Source: Lentisphaerota bacterium | GTDB taxonomy: Bacteria > Verrucomicrobiota > Lentisphaeria > Oligosphaerales > JABHEG01 | Length of the DNA stretch: 64,000 nt | Assembly: GCA_018676675.1 (NCBI GenBank) | Contig: JABHEG010000287.1 | Location: 1-64,000 of the forward strand | Direction: 5' to 3' | In this document: piece after piece, positions 15,070-23,899 of the stretch | Position numbering within the stretch: the first letter of the stretch is position 1 | Layout: each line of letters starts with the position of its first letter | Translations under genes and position numbers: made by a program | The notes under the pieces: model-generated | What the model saw: only the letters and a program-made list of their open reading frames with translations | Databases searched by the model: none | What the model was told of the DNA's origin: nothing

Positions 15070-18000
15070 TTGAGTAGAATGACCGCAGTCCTGAGAATGG
15101 TTCTCTGTCTCTTCGCAGTTGGACCCGCCTGCCTTGGCGCAGGTGTTGTCTGGCTGGAGGCGGAAGAACGCCATGGGGAAGGGCAGGGCACGGTCATGCT
15201 GATCGACTCAACGACCGATGACTACGGTCGGATGGCGAGAACTGAGGCGTCCGGTGAGCGTTTCCTCCGTTTGGGGCCAAAGGCGGCCGTGCCGCTGGCT
15301 CCTGTTGCTGTTGCCGAACCGGGGACGCATGCGGTGTGGGTTCGCGCGTTCCCGTTGACGGGTAGATGGGCAACAGTCGTCGTCGATGGAACGGCTGTCG
15401 GGACAACATCAGGGGATGTGTCTGCAAGGCTCGTCTGGCAGCGAGTGGGCAACGTGACACTGACAGCCGGTCGGCACGAGCTCACACTCACGGCCGCGGA
15501 GGGGAATGCGCGATTCGCCTATGTTGACGCTGTGGCCCTGCTTGCGGACCTTCAGGCCGCACCGGCAGGGCGATCCGCAAGCGACATCGTCAGCGGGGGG
15601 GCGGTCAGGAGGATCGTCGAGGAGTTTGGCGCTACCGAGGCAGGCCGAGCCTGGCTCATCGTTGCTCCACCGGGTGCTGACGCTGCTGTGGGCGCTCTTG
15701 CCGGCGAGGACAACGGGGCACTCCACATTCACAACGGGACCGGGAAGTCGTACTCATTGACCAGCCGGGAGTACCTTGATGTTGCCCCCGGCGACCAAGT
15801 CACGGTCCGAGTTCGGGCACGCAAGGGCCGATTGATGGAGAGGCTGTCGATCGAGTTGATCGGTATCGGCGTGTTCTCTCCACAGGTTTACCGTCGCTAC
15901 GAGACCGTTGAGCGGACATGGATCGTTCCCACCGGTGTGGCGGGGTGCGTACGCGTTCGGCTGACGGGACGAGGCGGAGGAGACACCTATATCACCCGAA
16001 TCGAGGCATTCCGACGTGAGCAGCCGCTCTCGCCATTTGTTACGGGGCGCTTCCTCCCACGCCCGAATTTGCACCGTGAGGGCCGGCTGTTTGAAATTGA
16101 GCGGTACGTCGTCAACCGGGCGGCCTTCTCCACTGACACTGACATCGATGGCGACGGGCGTTGGTCGCTGTGCCGTCTCTCGCGAGAGGACAACTCCCCG
16201 TATTTTTCGCGGGGAACGGTCCTCAAGTCTGACACGGTTGAGGTCGAAAGATACTCTCCCACTGACGGGTGTGCCCCGCTGCACGTCCAGGTCGGCCCAC
16301 TCGAACCGGGGCCTTACCAGGTGTGCCTGAACGTCCCCGGCCGGGCGCTTGCCTTCTCCACCGACGGCAACTCCTGGCGCAGGCTGCCGGGCGGGAAGGC
16401 GTCGACAATTGGTGTCGTCGAGATAACCGAACGTACCTTTGAATTCTGGTTGGATGACCGTTACCTGGAGCCGGGGAATCCCGGGCCCACGTACGTTGAT
16501 TTCATCCGCTTCATGCCGACGGAAAATCCCGCTTACACGATGGCATCGATTGAGGAACCGCAACCGCCGAAGGAGGGGAGCGTCGATCGCGTTGAGGTAA
16601 CACTGACTGTACGAAACGCGAGTAAACGGGCGCGCTCCGAGCCCGTCCGTTCGGGTGTTCCTGTGCCTCAGGGGCAGCTGAGAGGCCCCGCGGACGTGCG
16701 CCTGGTCGACGAGGACGGGCGGGCCCTCGGGGCCGCGATCCAATGCACGGGACGCTGGCCTGATGGAAGCGTGAAATGGCTTCTCGTGGACACTGACGTC
16801 AACGTCCCGGCAAGATCTGACCGGCAGCTTGTCCTTACGTACGGAAACAGTGTGAAGCATGTCCCCGTGGAAGAGCGAATACACGCAAAGGAGTCGGAGA
16901 CAAACGTGGTGGTTGACACCGGCCGCGAGCGGATTGTGTTTGACCGACGGCGGGGGGACCAGTTCGACGTCTACCGAGGTGACGACACGGCCCCGTTTAT
17001 TTCCGTGGCGGGGCTGACGTTTGAGGCTGCTGACGGGCGGGTGTGGACGTCGGGCGCTTGCGGCCAGACGGATGTGGTGCTTGAGGAACTCGGTCCTTCT
17101 CGCGTCGCGGTTCGCCTGCGGGGACTGACCACGGACGACGATGGGCCGGGACCCTTTGCGTTCGATTGCCGGGTGCATCTGTTTGCCGGTCGTTCCGAAG
17201 CGCTCCTGGAGCCTGCGTTCTTCGCGACGACCCGTGAGCCTACTGTGGACGTGGTCAGTGTCACGCTTCGTGTTTCATCCCGCTCCTCAACGATCCAGTT
17301 TGGGGCTGAGAACGACTCACTGCCGCGAGTCCCGTCGAGTGAGGCCCCACGACTGCTCCAGACAGGTGACACGGTGCACGGAGGAGGCGGTCGATTCCCG
17401 TTTACGGTCAAAACGGCAGATGAACTCACCGTCGCGAGCGGGGAACGTGCCCCTGGATGGGTTCGTCTCGAGAGGGGCAGCGATCAACCGGCAACCCTTG
17501 TATGCGTGCCGCACTTCTGGGAGCAGTTTCCAAAGGGCCTGGCGTGCGACTCGCGTGGCGTGACCGTGGAACTGTGGGCCAAGACACCCGGGGCGGTACC
17601 GTTCACTGCCCATGCCGGAGCGGGGAAGAGCCATCGGATCGGTCTCTCCTGGGGAACGGATGTTTACCCGGAGCGCTGGCTCGAGCCGTTGTTCGCCCAG
17701 TGCACTCCCGCGTGGTACTGCCGATTAGGGGTGTTCGAGGAGCTTGTGCCCCGGGTGAACGGGATTGTCGATGACTACGAGGCGGTCGTCGACGCGGGGT
17801 TCGAGGAGATGCTCGTGACCAAGTGTGGCTACGGAATGGAGAACTGGGGGGATGTCTGGCAACACGGGTATGTGCCCAAAGCGAGGACGTGGTCGAATCA
17901 AGAGTGGGATCTGGTCAACAATTGGGTGATCCCATTCGTGCGTACAGGGGATCGTCGCTTCCTCACCTTTGCCCATGAAGCTGCGCGTCACTATGCAGAT

Positions 18001-20124
18001 GTCGACTGCATCCACTACGCGACCAATCCAGCCGTTCTCGGGGCGGCCTGGATGCACTGTCACACCTCGCTCGAAGGCCATCAGCTCGAATCCCCCAATT
18101 TTGCCCATTCGGGTTGGGTGGAAGGGATGCTCAACGTCTATCACCTGACGGGTGACCGGCGCGGGCTGGAGGCGTCTCGGGGGATTGCTCAGTACATTGT
18201 CCGGCACGCCAAAGCCGCCGAGACGCTGCCTGCCCATGGCCCCCCTTACAGGCTGGTTATCCAGCGCTCCGCGGGGTGGCCTCTGACCACGCTGTCTCTT
18301 GTGTATCGTGAAACCTGGGAACCTGAGATTCTGCAAGCGGCTCGCAGGATCGTTGATTACGCGCGTCGGTGCCAGGATCCCGAACGTGGCGCGTGGGATG
18401 CACAAGTCGGCCATGAGGCCCCCTACCGTGGAGGCTGCATTTTCGCGTACACGCTGCTCAGAGGGCTGCGGCTCTATGGCGATATCACCGGTGAGGAGCG
18501 GGCCCGGAGTGATTACCTGGCCGCTGCTCGCTGGCTGACGACAGAGCTCTGGCGCCCGGGGCATCGCTACCTTTACGAGCAATGCCCGGTACACGAGGCC
18601 GGATCGGCTTTGCCATTCCTGCTTGGCGCAATGGGAGGCTACGCGACACGTCTGTCAGGAGATCTGACCTATGCGACAATCGCGTGGGATGCGTTGGGGC
18701 AGTACAGCCAGGGAGGCGCTGGAAGCCGGATGGTCCGGGATGCTGCTCGATGTCAGTGGGGGAACGGTGTCCTCCAGCAGTTACCGCGAATGATCTATGA
18801 TTGGCAACAGGCAGGCTATCGCCTCGAAAACGGCGTGAGATTCAGCGCTCTTGACTCCCCCAACCGGGTTCCTGTGCAGAGGGCGAGCATCGTTCAGGCC
18901 GTATTGGCCAACGACACAGACCGGCCGCTCCAAAAGGTGAGACTTTCGGTTCTGGTGCGCGGCGATTGGGTCGCAGACGTGCAGGCCGGCCCGAGTGAGG
19001 TTGCCCCCGGAGCCAGCGCGCCAGTTGAGATCGCGTGTCAGGCGCCGTCTCCCCTGGCGCAGTACGAACTGCAGAACGACATGGCCCATGCTCATCTCCT
19101 CGCGAGGTTCGTGCGAGATGGAGAGCAGTGTGTTGCCTTGGGACACATCCGCCTGGACGTGGCAAGGCCATTGGAAGTATTGTCTCTCCCGGCGTCGGTG
19201 GCTCTGAAGGCCGGCGAAACGGTTCCGCTGGTTCTCGATGTGGTTGATGGGATTGACGCCTCGCCAACCGTGCGAGTGACGGGAAGCACGGACGTGGGTG
19301 GCGTCTCCGTGGGGCGAAGCGTCGTGACGCCCGGGAGGGCTGGTCGGTGTTCAGTGGTTCTGCCTGTTACCGCTGAGCGGACCTGCAAGAGTGGCAGTGG
19401 TGTTCTGAAACTGGCTGTTCGTTCTGGTCCGCGGCAGACCGGCCTGGAGCTCCCGTTGATGGTGGGGCGGTTTCGCGCTGTGCTCATAGAGAGCGGCGGC
19501 GGTGAGGAATGGAAGCACCCGTTCGAGCGCCTGAGAACGTATCCCGGCATCGCGGTTGCATTCATGTCCGGCGCAGAGGTCCGATCACAATTTCCCACCA
19601 CGGCGGCGGGGATTTCCCAGCGTTGGGAGACCGTGGTCATCGGGGACACGGGGGTGGGAGCAGCGGCGTTCAGTGAAGAGCAACTGAAGGCGCTGGCCGA
19701 CTTTGTTCGGCGAGGCGGAGGGTTGATGCTCATCGGCGGGGCACGCTGTTACACTCCCGGCGGCTACGCGGATACCGTGGTGAAAGGCCTGTTGCCAGTG
19801 GACTTGGCCGATGGGGCGTATGTGTTGGGGCCAATGGGGGTGGAGGTACTCACCCCGGAGGCGGCCTTCTTCGAGGGGTATGATGCACGCCTCCCTGACT
19901 TCGGGGCCCACAACCGCCTGGGGACCAAACCGGAGGCACGTGTCCTTGCCCGGTTCTCGGATGGTTCACCGTTCATTGCGCTGGGAGAGGCAGGCGAAGG
20001 CCGTGTCTTGTGTCTGGGAGCGATCTGGAACCACGGATCAGGGAGGGCGTTCCGGCAGTGGCCCAACTATGGACGCCTGATCGGCCGTTGTGTGCGGTGG
20101 ACGGCAGGCGATCTCGCCTACTGA
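15070..20124 (+). CDS. Giant secreted PL26-like (exo-rhamnogalacturonan-lyase-like) protein with C-terminal glutamine-amidotransferase-like domain
   Basis: A 1,684-residue exported protein. A signal peptide ends near residue 24 (GPACLGAG). Residues about 25-165 look like a carbohydrate-binding sandwich. From about 520 the stretch with SGVPVPQGQLRGPADVRL and GRWPDGSVKWLLVD matches the RIFT-barrel domain of YetA/PL26 exo-rhamnogalacturonan lyases. Residues about 860-1240 form an alpha/alpha toroid with several Trp, His and Tyr-rich helices. Residues about 1465-1684 resemble a ThuA/class I amidotransferase-like fold (LKALADFVRRGGGLMLIGG). Start: TTG at 15070 has GGGAG 7 nt upstream; an ATG at 15079 is the alternative. 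Likely acts on pectin-type or other acidic glycans. Last gene of its operon; it overlaps the converging gene by 7 bp. Confidence 0.75.
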   Translation: MSRMTAVLRMVLCLFAVGPACLGAGVVWLEAEERHGEGQGTVMLIDSTTDDYGRMARTEASGERFLRLGPKAAVPLAPVAVAEPGTHAVWVRAFPLTGRWATVVVDGTAVGTTSGDVSARLVWQRVGNVTLTAGRHELTLTAAEGNARFAYVDAVALLADLQAAPAGRSASDIVSGGAVRRIVEEFGATEAGRAWLIVAPPGADAAVGALAGEDNGALHIHNGTGKSYSLTSREYLDVAPGDQVTVRVRARKGRLMERLSIELIGIGVFSPQVYRRYETVERTWIVPTGVAGCVRVRLTGRGGGDTYITRIEAFRREQPLSPFVTGRFLPRPNLHREGRLFEIERYVVNRAAFSTDTDIDGDGRWSLCRLSREDNSPYFSRGTVLKSDTVEVERYSPTDGCAPLHVQVGPLEPGPYQVCLNVPGRALAFSTDGNSWRRLPGGKASTIGVVEITERTFEFWLDDRYLEPGNPGPTYVDFIRFMPTENPAYTMASIEEPQPPKEGSVDRVEVTLTVRNASKRARSEPVRSGVPVPQGQLRGPADVRLVDEDGRALGAAIQCTGRWPDGSVKWLLVDTDVNVPARSDRQLVLTYGNSVKHVPVEERIHAKESETNVVVDTGRERIVFDRRRGDQFDVYRGDDTAPFISVAGLTFEAADGRVWTSGACGQTDVVLEELGPSRVAVRLRGLTTDDDGPGPFAFDCRVHLFAGRSEALLEPAFFATTREPTVDVVSVTLRVSSRSSTIQFGAENDSLPRVPSSEAPRLLQTGDTVHGGGGRFPFTVKTADELTVASGERAPGWVRLERGSDQPATLVCVPHFWEQFPKGLACDSRGVTVELWAKTPGAVPFTAHAGAGKSHRIGLSWGTDVYPERWLEPLFAQCTPAWYCRLGVFEELVPRVNGIVDDYEAVVDAGFEEMLVTKCGYGMENWGDVWQHGYVPKARTWSNQEWDLVNNWVIPFVRTGDRRFLTFAHEAARHYADVDCIHYATNPAVLGAAWMHCHTSLEGHQLESPNFAHSGWVEGMLNVYHLTGDRRGLEASRGIAQYIVRHAKAAETLPAHGPPYRLVIQRSAGWPLTTLSLVYRETWEPEILQAARRIVDYARRCQDPERGAWDAQVGHEAPYRGGCIFAYTLLRGLRLYGDITGEERARSDYLAAARWLTTELWRPGHRYLYEQCPVHEAGSALPFLLGAMGGYATRLSGDLTYATIAWDALGQYSQGGAGSRMVRDAARCQWGNGVLQQLPRMIYDWQQAGYRLENGVRFSALDSPNRVPVQRASIVQAVLANDTDRPLQKVRLSVLVRGDWVADVQAGPSEVAPGASAPVEIACQAPSPLAQYELQNDMAHAHLLARFVRDGEQCVALGHIRLDVARPLEVLSLPASVALKAGETVPLVLDVVDGIDASPTVRVTGSTDVGGVSVGRSVVTPGRAGRCSVVLPVTAERTCKSGSGVLKLAVRSGPRQTGLELPLMVGRFRAVLIESGGGEEWKHPFERLRTYPGIAVAFMSGAEVRSQFPTTAAGISQRWETVVIGDTGVGAAAFSEEQLKALADFVRRGGGLMLIGGARCYTPGGYADTVVKGLLPVDLADGAYVLGPMGVEVLTPEAAFFEGYDARLPDFGAHNRLGTKPEARVLARFSDGSPFIALGEAGEGRVLCLGAIWNHGSGRAFRQWPNYGRLIGRCVRWTAGDLAY

Positions 20125-21122
20125 GGGAAGCGCAGCGCTTCTCTGGCCGTCGCATAGCCCGGGTTGCCTTCGGGCGAGCCGCAAATGCGCCATTCCCGGC
20201 TGTTGACTTCGCCCGTTCCGTAGCCACAGATCTCGCGTGTAGACGCGATACGGTCATAGATCAGCATGAGTAGCTCACGGGCGTTCATGACCGCCCCCGG
20301 CATGAGCCCCAGCTTCTGGAAGACGTCCAGGTCTTTCTTGTAGTCCCGGACCAGTCCGCAAGCGTGGACGCAGCGTGTACTCCCGGGGTGAAAGCCGTCG
20401 CAGCAGTGGCAGGCTTCACAGTTCCCCTCGACCAGCATGATCTTTGCTTGCGGATCGGTCTTGATCCTCTCCAGAACGATGTCGAGGGTGTCATTCCCGC
20501 GCGGGGCCTTGTCTCCACCGGCACCGTACCAACAGCTCATGCACATGAGGTGGTGCGGGCGGAGCTTCAGGATGGGGTCCGTGCGGACGCGCTCCGCGCT
20601 CAGTTGTCTGGCGTTCGCCTTCGCTTCCACCGTGCGGTCGAACACGAGAGCCTTCCAGCCTTCCTCCCGGATGCGTTCATAGGCTCCGCTGGTGGCCAGC
20701 GCGCATCCGTGCCACCCCGGGGTATCGAACGCGCAGATGCCGTCTGGTGTCTCGACCCGCTCCAACAGCAGCTCATAGAGGTAGCGTGCGCGCCGGGTGT
20801 CACCGGGTGCCAATCCCAGGCGTTGCAGTACGTCGAGATCGCGTTTCCGGTTGAAGAGTGCTTCCTGATCGAGAGCAGCGTAGTCTTCATCGTTCAGGGC
20901 CGTGTAGTGCGGAATCCTGTCCGCGTCCGTTGTCAGACGGATTGTTGCGGTTGGATCGGACTTGACTCGGGTCAAAATCTCAGCGGCACCATCGCACGCA
21001 TTGAAGAGCGGGCAGTCAGCTCCTCCGCAGGCGCAGACGGTTCCTAGGAGCTGGCGAGCGGGAATCTCGATGGCGGGTGGGTCACAGAGACCGTCATTGA
21101 GCATCTTGCCGGGGTAGGACAT
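20118..21122 (-). CDS. Duplicated DUF1284-like cysteine-rich protein
   Basis: A 334-residue cytoplasmic protein built from two similar halves. The second (about 183-305) matches DUF1284: ILKLRPHHLMC with H190-H191, an acidic/Cys region VEGNCEACHCC, and KDLDVFQKLGL (263-273). The first (about 15-135) repeats the scheme with RDLDVLQRLGL (94-104), TRVKSDPTATIRL against ERIKTDPQAKIML, and ERVETPDGICAF against DRIASTREICGY. In the first half the His-His pair is replaced by Arg-Gln. The many Cys suggest metal or Fe-S binding; DUF1284 has no settled function. The 3' end overlaps the converging large gene by 7 bp. The ATG has GAGG about 10 nt upstream. Confidence 0.75.
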   Translation of the reverse strand: MSYPGKMLNDGLCDPPAIEIPARQLLGTVCACGGADCPLFNACDGAAEILTRVKSDPTATIRLTTDADRIPHYTALNDEDYAALDQEALFNRKRDLDVLQRLGLAPGDTRRARYLYELLLERVETPDGICAFDTPGWHGCALATSGAYERIREEGWKALVFDRTVEAKANARQLSAERVRTDPILKLRPHHLMCMSCWYGAGGDKAPRGNDTLDIVLERIKTDPQAKIMLVEGNCEACHCCDGFHPGSTRCVHACGLVRDYKKDLDVFQKLGLMPGAVMNARELLMLIYDRIASTREICGYGTGEVNSREWRICGSPEGNPGYATAREALRFPQ

Positions 21123-21262
21123 AGCTGTCTTGCCTCATGGAAATGTGCGTCGAGTGTTTCAGTCGGTTGGTCGGTGCATGTGTGCTGTCGCAACAATGCG
21201 TCCCATCTATAGTACGCGAATTGGGGTATGACAACCGGATGAGCGCATAGGAGTACGGCGCA

Positions 21263-22039
21263 ATGCATGCAAGTCAATTCCGCCAGCACTGTCAGGCGGT
21301 GGCCCACTGGGTCGACTGGGCGAAGACATGTGATCAGTTCATGGCCGGTGATCCCTCGGCGACTGTGGAGGGGATTGCGGTTACCTGGTTGGCAACCAAT
21401 GCCGTCCTTCAGGAAGCGGCCTCGCGTGGACTGAATTTCGTCATTGCGCACGAGGGGGCGTTTTACCCCCAGTACGAGCAAAGTCCCAGTGGCAGACGCC
21501 ATCATGAAGAGAAGCGTGCCTTGGTTGAGGGACTTGGTGTTACGCTTATGCGCTGTCACGACACGTGGGACAGAATGCCGGATGTCGGGATCCCTGACGC
21601 ATGGGCGGCCTTCCTGGGCTTCCCCTGTGATGTGCGCCCGGTTGAGTCGTTCTACCGAGTGTGTCGGGTTGGGGAAATGACGGTCGGGGAGTTGGGCAAA
21701 GTGCTTCTGGAACGGGTACGGGAGCTGGGCGAGGAGGCCGTTCGTGTTGTGGGGGATCCCGGTGCAGTTGTGACTCGTCTGGCCGTTGGTACAGGGGCGA
21801 TCACCCGTTTGGGGGAAATGTATGAACTGGGCGTGGACGCCGTATTGGCCACTGACGACGGCATCAGCACGACAGCGTCAGGCCTGTGGTCACTGGATCT
21901 CGGCGTGCCCATGTTTGTCGTCAACCACGCGACCGGCGAACTGCCGGGAATGATGGCGATGGTCGGCTACATCAAGAAGCACTTCCCCGGTGTCCCGGTT
22001 GAGTACCTGCCCTGTGAGTTCCCCCCGCGTTTGGCCTGA
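21263..22039 (+). CDS. NIF3-like dinuclear-metal protein
   Basis: A 258-residue protein resembling the NIF3/YbgI (GTP cyclohydrolase I type 2-like) family. The N-terminal half has TWLATNAVLQEAASRGLN and FVIAHEGAFY, where NIF3 proteins have the first metal-binding His region; the C-terminal half has LGVPMFVVNHATGELPGMM, aligning with the conserved H-x-x-x-E ligands. It is typical in length for single-module NIF3 proteins. Function within the family is poorly defined, although some members are hydrolases. Start: ATG at 21263 with GGAG 9 nt upstream. The gene sits alone between two minus-strand genes, without an obvious pathway link. Confidence 0.7.
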   Translation: MHASQFRQHCQAVAHWVDWAKTCDQFMAGDPSATVEGIAVTWLATNAVLQEAASRGLNFVIAHEGAFYPQYEQSPSGRRHHEEKRALVEGLGVTLMRCHDTWDRMPDVGIPDAWAAFLGFPCDVRPVESFYRVCRVGEMTVGELGKVLLERVRELGEEAVRVVGDPGAVVTRLAVGTGAITRLGEMYELGVDAVLATDDGISTTASGLWSLDLGVPMFVVNHATGELPGMMAMVGYIKKHFPGVPVEYLPCEFPPRLA

Positions 22040-22066
22040 GTTGGGTGAGCGCGTCCGGCGCCTCTC

Positions 22067-23518
22067 TCATTCCCGCACGGTCAGATGTTCGGGCGCACCG
22101 TTGAACCCTCTGGGATCCGTCTCGAAGGGGGTCACATCGGACGTTTGAATGTACCAATCCAGCATCCGCTCGATCAGTTCCTGCTGGATCTGGGCGTACT
22201 CGGGGCAGTTGTAGACGTTCCGGCATTCCTGCGGATCGGCAACCAGGTCATAGAGTTCATCAACGTCATCCGGTCGGCGCACCAGTTTGTGGGTTGCGGT
22301 TCGGATCATTGTTGACCGGCAAACCGTTTCCCGGCGGTCCTGCTGCTGCATGGCCTTCGGGTAATAGATGGCATCGGGATCTGAGGCCACGCCATCGCTT
22401 GGTTTGCCCTCGAAACAGTGGGGTTCATGTGGGCCGTATCCGCCTTCCGCGAACACCGCGCGCCCCGGGTCGCCTGCGCTTCCCCGGAGCTGTGGCCCCA
22501 TCGATCGACCGTGGTGTGTATGTTGCACGTCGACACCGGCCAGTTCAAGCGTGGTGGGCATGATGTCAAAGCACTCGATTGGCTCGTTTACGACGTGTCC
22601 CGCCTGATTGCCCGGGGCCCGCACGATCATGGGGATGCGCGTGAGGCAATCGTCTAGCCCACTGGGCCACTTTTCCACCAGCCCGTAGTCCCCGGCCCAG
22701 TCACCGTGATCGGAGAAGAAGAACACGGCAGTGTTGTCGTCCTGACCGGTTTCCTCGAGGGCGTCCAGCAACAGGCCGAGCATGTGGTCGACATAGGAGA
22801 TCATGCCCATGTAGACGGCCATGATCTTGCGCAGCTCGGCATCGTCCTGTTCATCCAGGCGTCGGTACTTACGGATCCAGTGCACGTACTGGGGTTTGCC
22901 GTCTGGTTCGGTTTGGCGCAACGGAGGAAGGTCGTTGGGATCGTACATGCTGTACCACGGCTCGGGTACGGTGTAGGGGCAGTGCGGGCACCCGATCGGG
23001 ATATAGAGCATGAATGGCGGATCGCCAGGCTTACGGTTCTTCAGGTAACGCACCCCTTCCTGGGCCCTGTGATAGTCATTGTTGTCACCATCCAGGGGGC
23101 CTCGCAGGAAGTTCATGAACCGGGCGTCATCACGCTCGTAAAGATTCGCACCCCCCGCTCCGCCTTTGGGGAAGTGGATTTTGGTGACCGAATCCTCGAA
23201 AGAATCGGGGGCAAGCAGATCGTTCTTCCCGATCCAGCGCACATCATAGCCGCTCTGTTTGAGATATTTGAGGGTGTTGGGTTCGTCATTGCGCAGGGAA
23301 TGCCAGAGCGTGCGATGCCCGTGTGTGTGCGGATACCAACCGGTCATAAAACTACAACGCGATGGCGTGCAGACGGTGTGTTGGACATGGCATTGATCGA
23401 ACCGAACTCCAGAGGCAGCCAGGCGATCAAAATTCGGGGTCCGGGCAAGAGGATGACCGTAACATCCCAGGAGGTCAGCGCGCATTTCGTCTGGGTTGAA
23501 ATAGATGAAGTTCGTCAC
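22067..23518 (-). CDS. Sulfatase (Cys-type)
   Basis: A 483-residue S1-type sulfatase. The formylglycine motif is C50-T-P-S-R54 within HTVCTPSRCSFMTG, followed by WYPHTHGHRT. Metal-ligand candidates are D10/E11 (FNPDEMRAD) and the later FFSDHGDWAGDYG. The YDLVADPQECRNVYNCPEYA motif near the C terminus is typical of this group. The start codon is GTG at 23518 with AAAGG 8 nt upstream; no ATG lies near the N-terminal core strand. No signal peptide is evident. Like the other sulfatases it requires a formylglycine-generating enzyme encoded outside the window. It converges with the NIF3-like gene, 27 bp apart, and is divergent from the ATPase operon. Confidence 0.92.
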   Translation of the reverse strand: MTNFIYFNPDEMRADLLGCYGHPLARTPNFDRLAASGVRFDQCHVQHTVCTPSRCSFMTGWYPHTHGHRTLWHSLRNDEPNTLKYLKQSGYDVRWIGKNDLLAPDSFEDSVTKIHFPKGGAGGANLYERDDARFMNFLRGPLDGDNNDYHRAQEGVRYLKNRKPGDPPFMLYIPIGCPHCPYTVPEPWYSMYDPNDLPPLRQTEPDGKPQYVHWIRKYRRLDEQDDAELRKIMAVYMGMISYVDHMLGLLLDALEETGQDDNTAVFFFSDHGDWAGDYGLVEKWPSGLDDCLTRIPMIVRAPGNQAGHVVNEPIECFDIMPTTLELAGVDVQHTHHGRSMGPQLRGSAGDPGRAVFAEGGYGPHEPHCFEGKPSDGVASDPDAIYYPKAMQQQDRRETVCRSTMIRTATHKLVRRPDDVDELYDLVADPQECRNVYNCPEYAQIQQELIERMLDWYIQTSDVTPFETDPRGFNGAPEHLTVRE

Positions 23519-23899
23519 GTTTCGGCCTTTCGTGTGGTTGGAACTGCTGCGCGCCGTGTGAGGTGGCGTCGAGTACCATAGCCTGTCGACGGCGTGAGGT
23601 GAAGGACGTGTGCTTTGGGCCGTGGCAGGCGCTCTCCGGCGACATGGGATGGCGGGGCCTCTTTCTACCCAACTACCCCGCTACGACTACGCCCCTATCA
23701 CCATATGGTGAGCGTGGGGCACACGATAAGCACGCTGGGAAGACCACACAGGTGGCCGAGGGCCCCGGTTCGTGCTCTAATAATGGAGCACGCTCTGAGC
23801 ACCGCCCAAAGAGAGACCGATTGCTTGCCAGGCTTCTGGTGTTTCGGCTGTCTGCCGCACCTGACGCCTCGCGACGAAATGGTAGTAAGAGGCATCACC
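23519..23899. promoter_or_regulatory. Divergent 381-bp intergenic region with a palindrome
   Basis: This gap lies between the sulfatase and the ATPase gene. It contains the perfect inverted repeat CGTGCTC-N8-GAGCACG at 23771-23792 with an AT-rich centre (TAATAATG), 108 bp before the ATPase start; this may be an operator. The ATPase frame is open back to 23615, but the extra residues look unlike protein, and AAGAGG precedes the ATG at 23900. Confidence 0.4.

Noticed and set aside
15754..18594. Long minus-strand frames within the PL26-like gene
   Set aside because: They lie antisense to a gene with a signal peptide and clear domains; composition is that of a GC-rich shadow frame.
23615..23899. 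N-terminal extension of the ATPase
   Set aside because: The extra 95 residues are unlike protein, and the conserved family start plus AAGAGG support the ATG at 23900.
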